Below are positions 57,466 to 64,000 of a stretch of DNA of 64,000 bases, one piece after another (the stretch's first letter is position 1; each line of letters starts with the position of its first letter). The notes beneath the pieces were generated by a model. The model was not told where the DNA came from and searched no databases. It worked only from the letters and a program-made list of their open reading frames with translations. Source of the DNA: Nocardia wallacei (GTDB lineage Bacteria; Actinomycetota; Actinomycetes; Mycobacteriales; Mycobacteriaceae); assembly GCF_014466955.1 (NCBI RefSeq), contig NZ_AP023396.1, positions 5,580,001 to 5,644,000 of the forward strand, in the 5' to 3' direction. The translations under genes were made by a program, and so were the position numbers.

Positions 57466-57500
57466 CCCAATCTTGGGAACACGGCCCCGACCGGCCGGTC
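57466..57500 (-). promoter_or_regulatory. Two inverted repeats in the eccC-PE gap
   Basis: GACCGGCCGGTC (57489-57500) is a perfect 12-bp palindrome 6 bp past the eccC stop; CCCAA-TC-TTGGG (57466-57477) lies just downstream. Together they could act as a partial terminator or as an attenuator that sets substrate versus machine expression. Confidence 0.5.
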
Positions 57501-57506
57501 CGCTAC

Positions 57507-60500
57507 TCATTCCGCGTGCGTGGGCACGGCGCCCTGCACCAGGTCGCGGCGGGACAGCAGCGGCTCGACGAAGATGCCGCGGCCCACCGGTTGCTTCGAC
57601 GGCCGCACGTCGCCGATCAGCATGCCGTCCATCTTGGTGCCGTCCATGATGAGCCCGGAGCAGTTGAGGTTCTTGACCTGGCCCAGCACGCTGTCGTACA
57701 GCGCCATGTCGGCCTGCGCGATATTCCGCGCCGCGATGAAGTGGAATCCGGTATCGCGGCCGTCGACGATCAGATCCTTCAACGAGTCCAGCGGATTCAT
57801 CGCGCCGCGCTGCACCACCATGTGATAGTCGTCCACCACGACGAAGATTTCCGGACCGCTCCACCACGAACGATCCCGCAATTGCTGGGGCGTGACATTA
57901 TCGGGCGGGCGGCGTTCGCGCATCTTGCGGGCGAATACCGGCAGGGCCTCGATCAGATCGCGTTCGCTGGTCAGATATCCGACCAATTGTTCCTGCGGAA
58001 CGGCCTCCATGTGCTGGCGGCGGTAGTCGACCAGCAATACGCGTGCCTGATCGACCGTGAAACGCGTCCGAATCGATTCCAGCAGCGACGCCAGGACCGT
58101 CGATTTACCGCAACCGGACGAGCCCAGAATCGCCAGGTGCGGCGAGTTGCCGAAATCGATCGTGGCGGGCCCGAGATCGGATTCCCGGACACCGAACGGC
58201 ACGACGAGACGCTGTGCCAGGGTGGTCGGCTGCGGAATGTTCGCGAGGATCTCGGTCAGGGCGATCCGGTCCGGCAGCAGTTTCACCGGCGGTGCTTCGC
58301 GTCCGGCGTACCTGGTGTTCAGCTCGGTGATCGCGCCCGCCACCCCGGCCGCGGCCGTGTCGGCGTTCCCGTCTCCGTCGATGCGCGGCAGCGCGGTGAG
58401 CATGTGCAGGCCCTCGCTCGAGATGCAGCGGCCGGGCCGGTCCGGCGGGATCGCGGTGACGATGGCGCGGTGGGAGGTGAAGACGGTGTCGGTGAGGTCG
58501 CCGAGCCGCAACTCCAGCCGGGTCTGCAGCATGTCCTTGATGTTCGGCCGGATGGCGGCCCAGCGGGAGCTGCTGGCGACCAGGTGGATGCCGTAGTTCA
58601 GGCCCTGGACCGCGATCGATTCCATGATCGGCATGTATTCGTCGTAGAACGGCCCGTTGACCGAGAAGCCGATATCCCAGCCGTCGATCACGACGAACAC
58701 GTCGCCGTGCAGGTCGCCCCGCGCGGTCAGTTCCGCCGATTCGCCCGGCGAGCTGCGGCGGCGGCGGAACTCGCGCATGGAATCGATATCCAGTTCGCTG
58801 AACAACGCCTGCCGGCTGGCGAGCAGGTTCGTGATCAGCGCGAAGGTACGCCGGATGCGGTCGATGTCGCGGCCCTGCGCGACCGAGCCGACATGCGGCA
58901 GGTTGCGCATCGCGGTGAGGCCGCCGGAGAAATCCAGGCAGTAGAACTGCACCTGTTCGGGCGTGTGCGTCAGCGCGGTCGACATGATCATCGTCTGCAA
59001 CGCGGTCGACTTGCCCGACTGCGGGCCGCCGACGACGGCCATGTGCCCACCGGCCCCCGACAGATCCACCGACCAGACGTCCTGCCGCTGCTGGCGCGGC
59101 TTGTCCACGATCGCCATCGGAACCTGCAGCGTGCCCGCCTGTACCGAGGGCACCAGCTTGTCCAGCGTGGGCGGGACGTTCAGCGGCGGCAGCCACATCT
59201 TGTGCGCGGGCCGGCCGATGCCCGCGAACTGCTGCAGCGCCGTCTCCATCAATGTCACCGGCTCGGCGTCGTGCGTCTCCGGATCCGGCGCCACCGCCTC
59301 CTGCTCGATGATCGGCTGCGGCTGGACGTCGATGATGTGCGCGGCGGTGAACTGCTGCGGCGGGCGATAACCACCGCCGGCGCGGCGGGCCCGCCGGACC
59401 GAGGCCGCCGAGGTCTGTGCGGGCGCCACGTACGGCGAGCCCACGTACGCGGCCTGGAACCGCTGCAACTCACCCGCACCCACCCGCAGATACCCGGCGC
59501 CGGGCTTCTTGGGCAGATGGTAGGCGTCGGCGGTGCCGATCGCGTCGCGCGAGTCGCTGGTCTGGTTGGTACGCAACGCGACCCGGTAGGACAGGTGCGC
59601 CTCCAGCTCACCCATCCGGTTGGCCGGAACCTTCTGCGAGGCCAGCAACAGGTGGATCCGCAGCGAGCGGCCCAACCGGCCGATCGCGACGAACAGCTTC
59701 GAGAAACTCGGGTACTGCTCGAGCAGCTCGGCGAACTCGTCGAGAATCACCAGCAGCGTCGGCAACGGTGGCAGCCGGGCACCCTGCTCGCGGGCCCGCT
59801 CGTAATCGGCCACGCTGGCGAAGTTCCCCGCGTCGCGCAGAATCCGCTGGCGCCGGGCCATCTCGCCGTTGAGCACGTCCTCCATACGAGTGACGAGGTC
59901 GGCTTCCTCCTCCATGTTGGTGACCACCGCCGTGACGTGGTGCAACCGATCGAACCCGAGGAAGGTAGCGCCACCCTTGAAGTCCACCAGCAGCAGATTG
60001 AGCACATCCGGCGAATGCGTCGCGATCGCCGAAAGCACCAGCGTCCGAAGGAATTCCGACTTACCCGAACCGGTCGCGCCGATGCACATGCCGTGCGGGC
60101 CCATGCCCTCCTCGGCGGATTCCTTGATATCGAGATACACCACCCCGCCCGCCGGATCATGCCCGAACGGGATGTTCAGCCGCGCGCGGTCGGAGTCGCT
60201 GCGCTGCACCCAATGCCGCTCCACCCGGATCGCGCCCGGGTCCGGGATACCGACCATCTCCTCCCACGACGTCCCACCGCTGGACTGCTCGGCGACCACC
60301 GCCTCCACCACGGTCGAGAGCCGATACGGCGACACACTGCGAGCCAGCGCCGTCATCGCGGGCACCGACATGACATCGGCCGTCCCGACCTTGCGGGTGC
60401 CCCGGCTGTTCACCTCGAACAGCGTCCGATCGGCATCGACGGTGAACCGCAGCGACCGCGGCAGCACCTGCTCCACCGGACCCAGCCGCAACCAGGTACA

Positions 60501-61511
60501 ACCGTCGATACCCGAAATATCGCGGTCGCTCACCCCCGCGCCCATATCGACGACCAGCAGGAAGTGCTTACGGTCCGCGCTGGGTTCACTGTTGGCCGAG
60601 AACGGCCCCCGGTTCAGACCCACGAGAACCTTCGCCCGCAACTCCGCCACATTGCGATAGATCATCCGGCTCGACCCGATCGCGTCGGTATCACTGGGAT
60701 GCTGGGTATGCGGCAACCACTTCAGCCACGACCACTGCGGCGCATCCGGATCCGACAACACCGCGGCCACCGCGACCTGGTCCGGTCCGTGCGTCACCAC
60801 GATCTCCGCGAGCATCGCGCGAACCAGCCCGTACACCTCCTCCGCCCCGTCGAACGCCACCAGCGGCGCGGACAGCAGATTGATCGCCACCGGCATCCCG
60901 CCGACGGTCGAATACGCCTTCGCGAACCGCGTCAACTCGACCACACCGACCGGATCCAGATCCGAGGTCGGCGCCGCCTCGGGCACGATCACCCGCACCT
61001 GATTGGCGATCCGGCCCCGCCCCACCCGCGCGCGCAAGAACTGCGGACTGGCGACCTGAACCTCCCACATCCGAGTCGTGCCGACCAGCCGCGACAACCC
61101 GTCCGGGCCCGGATGAGTATGGCGCAGATAGGTATACAACTCGGTCTCGGCCGTATGCACCGACTTCCGGTTGTCGGCCAAGCTGCGCAGATAGTCCTTA
61201 CGCTCCTCGTTCAGACTCGCCGAATTCGAGCCACCCCCGGCCGCCCCGCCCAGCATGCCGAACATCGACCCCAGCATCATCATCGGGAAGAACAACATCA
61301 TCGGTGACAACTGCCCGCCGTTGCGGAACATCATCACCATCATCCCGACCATGGCCGCCACCATGACCACCGGCATGATCATCCGCAGCCGCGACGCGGG
61401 CACCGGCTTCGGCAACTCCGTCGGCGGCTGCAAACGCAACTCCGTAACCGCCGGCGCCTTCGGACCCCGCACCATGCGGGCCGGTCGCACGAAGCGACGG
61501 GTGCTGCTCAT
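57507..61511 (-). CDS. eccC: Type VII secretion ATPase EccC, single-chain (1334 aa)
   Basis: Motor of the ESX complex. Two membrane helices (about residues 42-90), a DUF-type stalk and three FtsK/SpoIIIE-type ATPase domains with Walker A boxes GATGSGKSEFL (about 480), VGGPQSGKSTAL (about 835) and GSSGCGKSTVL (about 1135); the Walker B of domain 1 is LLLVDFKGG. The chain is unsplit, as in ESX-2 to -5 (ESX-1 is split). The ATG overlaps the eccB stop (TAATG). The Met-rich membrane segment is notable. Confidence 0.95.
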   Translation of the reverse strand: MSSTRRFVRPARMVRGPKAPAVTELRLQPPTELPKPVPASRLRMIMPVVMVAAMVGMMVMMFRNGGQLSPMMLFFPMMMLGSMFGMLGGAAGGGSNSASLNEERKDYLRSLADNRKSVHTAETELYTYLRHTHPGPDGLSRLVGTTRMWEVQVASPQFLRARVGRGRIANQVRVIVPEAAPTSDLDPVGVVELTRFAKAYSTVGGMPVAINLLSAPLVAFDGAEEVYGLVRAMLAEIVVTHGPDQVAVAAVLSDPDAPQWSWLKWLPHTQHPSDTDAIGSSRMIYRNVAELRAKVLVGLNRGPFSANSEPSADRKHFLLVVDMGAGVSDRDISGIDGCTWLRLGPVEQVLPRSLRFTVDADRTLFEVNSRGTRKVGTADVMSVPAMTALARSVSPYRLSTVVEAVVAEQSSGGTSWEEMVGIPDPGAIRVERHWVQRSDSDRARLNIPFGHDPAGGVVYLDIKESAEEGMGPHGMCIGATGSGKSEFLRTLVLSAIATHSPDVLNLLLVDFKGGATFLGFDRLHHVTAVVTNMEEEADLVTRMEDVLNGEMARRQRILRDAGNFASVADYERAREQGARLPPLPTLLVILDEFAELLEQYPSFSKLFVAIGRLGRSLRIHLLLASQKVPANRMGELEAHLSYRVALRTNQTSDSRDAIGTADAYHLPKKPGAGYLRVGAGELQRFQAAYVGSPYVAPAQTSAASVRRARRAGGGYRPPQQFTAAHIIDVQPQPIIEQEAVAPDPETHDAEPVTLMETALQQFAGIGRPAHKMWLPPLNVPPTLDKLVPSVQAGTLQVPMAIVDKPRQQRQDVWSVDLSGAGGHMAVVGGPQSGKSTALQTMIMSTALTHTPEQVQFYCLDFSGGLTAMRNLPHVGSVAQGRDIDRIRRTFALITNLLASRQALFSELDIDSMREFRRRRSSPGESAELTARGDLHGDVFVVIDGWDIGFSVNGPFYDEYMPIMESIAVQGLNYGIHLVASSSRWAAIRPNIKDMLQTRLELRLGDLTDTVFTSHRAIVTAIPPDRPGRCISSEGLHMLTALPRIDGDGNADTAAAGVAGAITELNTRYAGREAPPVKLLPDRIALTEILANIPQPTTLAQRLVVPFGVRESDLGPATIDFGNSPHLAILGSSGCGKSTVLASLLESIRTRFTVDQARVLLVDYRRQHMEAVPQEQLVGYLTSERDLIEALPVFARKMRERRPPDNVTPQQLRDRSWWSGPEIFVVVDDYHMVVQRGAMNPLDSLKDLIVDGRDTGFHFIAARNIAQADMALYDSVLGQVKNLNCSGLIMDGTKMDGMLIGDVRPSKQPVGRGIFVEPLLSRRDLVQGAVPTHAE

Positions 61512-63064
61512 TACCCTCCACCTCCGAGCCCGACCGCGGCGACATCGGGTGCGATGGCGTCGTGCGCGATCTTCGCCTCCTCCTGCGACAGCGCGGGGCC
61601 GGGAGCGAACAGCGACACGATGCTCCACGGTGCCAGCACCGGGTTCTGCAACGCGAGCGAGCGCAGCGTCTGGTCCCCGCCGCCGGGCGATTCGAGCTTC
61701 ACGTTGATCCCGTAGCGAACGCCGCTGTCGGAGATCCAGAACAGCGATTCGCGGCGCGGCGACACCGGATCCGCGCCCGTCACCTGGACGAAGCGACCGC
61801 TGCCGCGGGGCAGGTACGCCGCGTCGGCGGTGGCGCCGCCGGAGAACGGCGCGGTCACCAGCGGGGCGGGCCGGTTCTGTTCGTCGGCGCTCAGCGGCAA
61901 CCGCCGTCCGACCACGAGTTCGGTCAGCGCGTTCGCGTCGTTGCCGGTCTTGGACCAGTGGTAGCAGGTGACCGCGGATTTCTCGGGATCGACCAGGCGC
62001 ACGGGGCGATCCGGGAAGTTCTGGGTGCCCGGCCAGATGCCCGGCCGCAGATTCGCGGCGATCACGTCCGGCCCGACCGTCCGGCTGCCGGCGATGCCCT
62101 GCGAGTCGGCGTTGCGGATCATCGCCGCCACCACCGAGCTGATCTGGACCACTCCCGATCGCGAGACGACGTAGTACGCCGCGCCGCGATCGGGCAGCGA
62201 CACCGTCAGCACCGCACCGATCGGCACGGTCAGCCCGGTGACCAGCGTGACGGTCGAGCCCGCCTCGGGAATCTGCGGTACCCGCAGCGGCGCGGTCTCG
62301 GGAACGCTCTTGACCAGGCCGGGGGACGCGGGCATCACCGGTGCCGTGGCATCGATGCCCAGCGCCAGGGCCACCGCGGAATCACCCGGATCGATCGCGG
62401 CCCGCACCACGCCGGAACCCTTGCGGTAGACCAGCCAGGTGGTGTTGCCGTCGCGCAGCAGCCGGGCCTCGCCCTCGCCCAGCAGCCGGGTGCTGTCGCC
62501 GTCGATGGTCAGGGTGGTGCCGATGGCCGTGGTGCGCACCGGCGATTTGGCCCGCGTCGGCAGACCGGTCTGCTGGTTGATGGGCGCGGACGCACCGATC
62601 TGCACGGCGTCGCACACCGCCCAGGACGAGGTGCTGCCGCCGCTGTCCACCATGTTGCCGGGCGCGCCGGGGATGCCCACCGTCGGACCCTTCGCGTACT
62701 TCTCCAGTTCGTCGCGCGAGACCGGGACCGGATTGTCGGGCGAACCGACGATCAGCCGGGCGGAGGAGAGGTTCAACGCCGGGAACAACCGGTCGCCCAG
62801 GTGGACGAACAGCGCGCCGGAATCCTTGTCCGACACGATCTTCGCCTCATCGACGTGTTTCGCGGGTTTGAAGAACGCCATCACCGCCGCACCGGCCACG
62901 GCTACGCAGGCCAGCGCGACGCCGACCGCCAGGGCCGTGGACCGGCCGCGTTGCGGGTCGTCGATCATCGAGGCGTCGCGCCGCACCAGAGCGTGCTCGA
63001 TCCGGCGCAGCAGGAACCGCCAGCCCGAGATCTGGTGCTTGGTCACCACCCGGAAACGCGCCAC
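61511..63064 (-). CDS. eccB: Type VII secretion core protein EccB (517 aa)
   Basis: Bitopic core protein. A short cytosolic start (MARFRVVTKHQISGWRFLLRRIEHALVRRDASM, the family signature), one membrane helix (about residues 43-65) and a large periplasmic domain with repeats built around LVTGLTVPIGAVL and GVKYGINVKLESPGG-like strands. EccB spans toward the outer envelope. GTG start at 63064 lies 4 bp after the eccA stop. Confidence 0.94.
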   Translation of the reverse strand: MARFRVVTKHQISGWRFLLRRIEHALVRRDASMIDDPQRGRSTALAVGVALACVAVAGAAVMAFFKPAKHVDEAKIVSDKDSGALFVHLGDRLFPALNLSSARLIVGSPDNPVPVSRDELEKYAKGPTVGIPGAPGNMVDSGGSTSSWAVCDAVQIGASAPINQQTGLPTRAKSPVRTTAIGTTLTIDGDSTRLLGEGEARLLRDGNTTWLVYRKGSGVVRAAIDPGDSAVALALGIDATAPVMPASPGLVKSVPETAPLRVPQIPEAGSTVTLVTGLTVPIGAVLTVSLPDRGAAYYVVSRSGVVQISSVVAAMIRNADSQGIAGSRTVGPDVIAANLRPGIWPGTQNFPDRPVRLVDPEKSAVTCYHWSKTGNDANALTELVVGRRLPLSADEQNRPAPLVTAPFSGGATADAAYLPRGSGRFVQVTGADPVSPRRESLFWISDSGVRYGINVKLESPGGGDQTLRSLALQNPVLAPWSIVSLFAPGPALSQEEAKIAHDAIAPDVAAVGLGGGG

Positions 63065-63068
63065 GGCG

Positions 63069-64000
63069 TCAGCTCGTCGTCGTCGGTGCCAAACCGGCCA
63101 GCGCGGCGCTGATGTCGAAGGCGTCGATCGTCATCAACTCTTCGTTGGTCATCGAAGCGACATCGACGTTGTCGCGGGTGAACCGGTAGTCGCGCTCCGC
63201 CTCTGCCGACTCGACCACATTGCGCACGAAGCGCCCGTTGCCGGCGAGGTCGATGAGCCGCCGGCCCTTGCGGGTCTGCTCGGACAACTGCTCGCAGCGA
63301 TCCCGCAGCACACCCCGCGCCTGCTCGGACAACAGCGAATCCTTCTTGCGGGCAATGTGATCGGCGATCTGAACCAGTTCGTCCGCGCTGTAGCTGGAGA
63401 ACCGGATCCGCTTGGTGAACCGGGACGCCAGACCGTCGTTGGAGGACAGGAAGCGGTCGATCTCGTCCTCGTATCCGGCGATGATCACGACCAGTTTGTC
63501 GCGGTCGTTCTCCATCCGCGCCAGCAGCGTGTCGACGGCTTCCTTACCGAACGCGTCACCGCCGGACAGGCCCTCCTGGATCAGGGTGTAGGCCTCGTCG
63601 ATGAACAGCACGCCGCCGAGCGCGGAGTCGATGAGCGCGTTGGTCTTCGGTGCCGTGTGCCCGAGGTGGGTGCCGACCATGTCGTTGCGCGAGACCTCCA
63701 CGACCTCCGCGTTCTCGACGACGCCGAGCCCGGCGAGGATCTTGGCGATGACCCGGGCGATGGTGGTCTTGCCGGTGCCCGGCGGGCCGGAGAAGATCAG
63801 GTGCTGCGAACGCCCTTCGACGGCGAGGCCGCGCCGGGCGCGGACCTGATCCATCAGCACGCCGGACTTCAGCCGGTCGACCTGCTCCTTGACCGAGTCC
63901 ATACCGATCTGGGACTGGAGTATCTCCGACGCCTCGGCCAGCAGCGCCTCGCGTTCCTTGCGGGCCTCGCTGGCGGCGGCCTCGGTCGGGTCGTCGCCGG
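63069..64000 (-). CDS. eccA: Type VII secretion AAA+ ATPase EccA, C-terminal part (partial)
   Basis: CbbX-type AAA+ ATPase that acts in the cytosol of ESX systems, thought to release chaperone from substrate. The visible part has Walker A FSGPPGTGKTTIARV, Walker B VLFIDEAYTLIQEG, the sensor VVIIAGYEDEIDRFL, and the R-finger region LASRFTKRIRF. The frame is open to base 64000, and the TPR-like N-terminal half lies beyond the window. It is the first ESX gene seen, so the operon promoter is outside. Confidence 0.94.
   Translation of the reverse strand, partial: GDDPTEAAASEARKEREALLAEASEILQSQIGMDSVKEQVDRLKSGVLMDQVRARRGLAVEGRSQHLIFSGPPGTGKTTIARVIAKILAGLGVVENAEVVEVSRNDMVGTHLGHTAPKTNALIDSALGGVLFIDEAYTLIQEGLSGGDAFGKEAVDTLLARMENDRDKLVVIIAGYEDEIDRFLSSNDGLASRFTKRIRFSSYSADELVQIADHIARKKDSLLSEQARGVLRDRCEQLSEQTRKGRRLIDLAGNGRFVRNVVESAEAERDYRFTRDNVDVASMTNEELMTIDAFDISAALAGLAPTTTS

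Noticed and set aside
57432..61307. Plus-strand ORF of 1291 codons opposite eccC
   Set aside because: Shadow of eccC: the minus strand has a complete, motif-rich protein, and the plus frame is His/Arg/Gln-rich without domains, as is usual in high-GC DNA.

Overview
The window is high-GC actinobacterial DNA. It carries a PE/PPE-containing type VII (ESX) secretion locus, PknG, an ESX-style mycosin, a DosS/DosT-like haem-GAF kinase and gene order recognisable from Mycobacterium tuberculosis. Everything points to the Mycobacteriales. A Nocardia-like organism fits best (only one PE/PPE pair, no mycobacterial repeats), but the genus is an inference.

Left part (1-12 kb). The 3' portion of the RNase P RNA gene (minus strand) is cut by the left edge, followed by a hydrolase/acetyltransferase/SpoU methylase run. 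The next block follows the M. tuberculosis order Rv2228c-Rv2236c: RNase HI-phosphatase fusion, coiled-coil zinc-ribbon protein, NIF3, CobC, then divergent PtpA and SURF1, then CobD. There are three differences: an OsmC and a SnoaL gene are inserted, ptkA is absent, and a second IF-1 gene preceded by two tiny upstream ORFs sits between SURF1 and cobD. An ECF41 sigma factor with its own recognisable promoter follows.

Middle (12-34 kb). This accessory region holds a glycogen-debranching-type glycosidase, a gamma carbonic anhydrase, a TetR unit, a solitary Eco57I/TaqI-type adenine methyltransferase, a leaderless ArsR-SRPBCC operon with a clear operator, and a dormancy-type cluster (USP, pyridoxamine-oxidase-like protein, DosS/DosT-like kinase, Rv2030c-like fusion). 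A tandem pair of NB-ARC/LuxR regulators follows, then a DHFR-like reductase, a secreted protein, and a lytic transglycosylase without a signal peptide.

34-45 kb. MerR, DUF1707, PknG, an amino-acid permease, an SPFH/zinc-ribbon protein and the 180-kDa-class NAD-glutamate dehydrogenase are neighbours. PknG (through GarA) controls this class of GDH in mycobacteria, so the grouping looks like a nitrogen/glutamate control island. Strong terminators separate the units. The permease promoter shares an operator-like inverted repeat with the secreted-protein promoter.

45-64 kb. One minus-strand ESX locus runs eccA(partial)-eccB-eccC-PE-PPE-esx-esx-espG-espI-eccD-mycP-eccE, followed by an XRE regulator and two unrecognised membrane proteins. 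The order is that of ESX-3 with an EspI-type ATPase added. Most junctions overlap by 1-4 nt or are a few nt apart, so it is probably transcribed as one or two units. Both Esx proteins lack the tryptophan of the WXG motif, while the PE protein keeps a YxxxD secretion motif.
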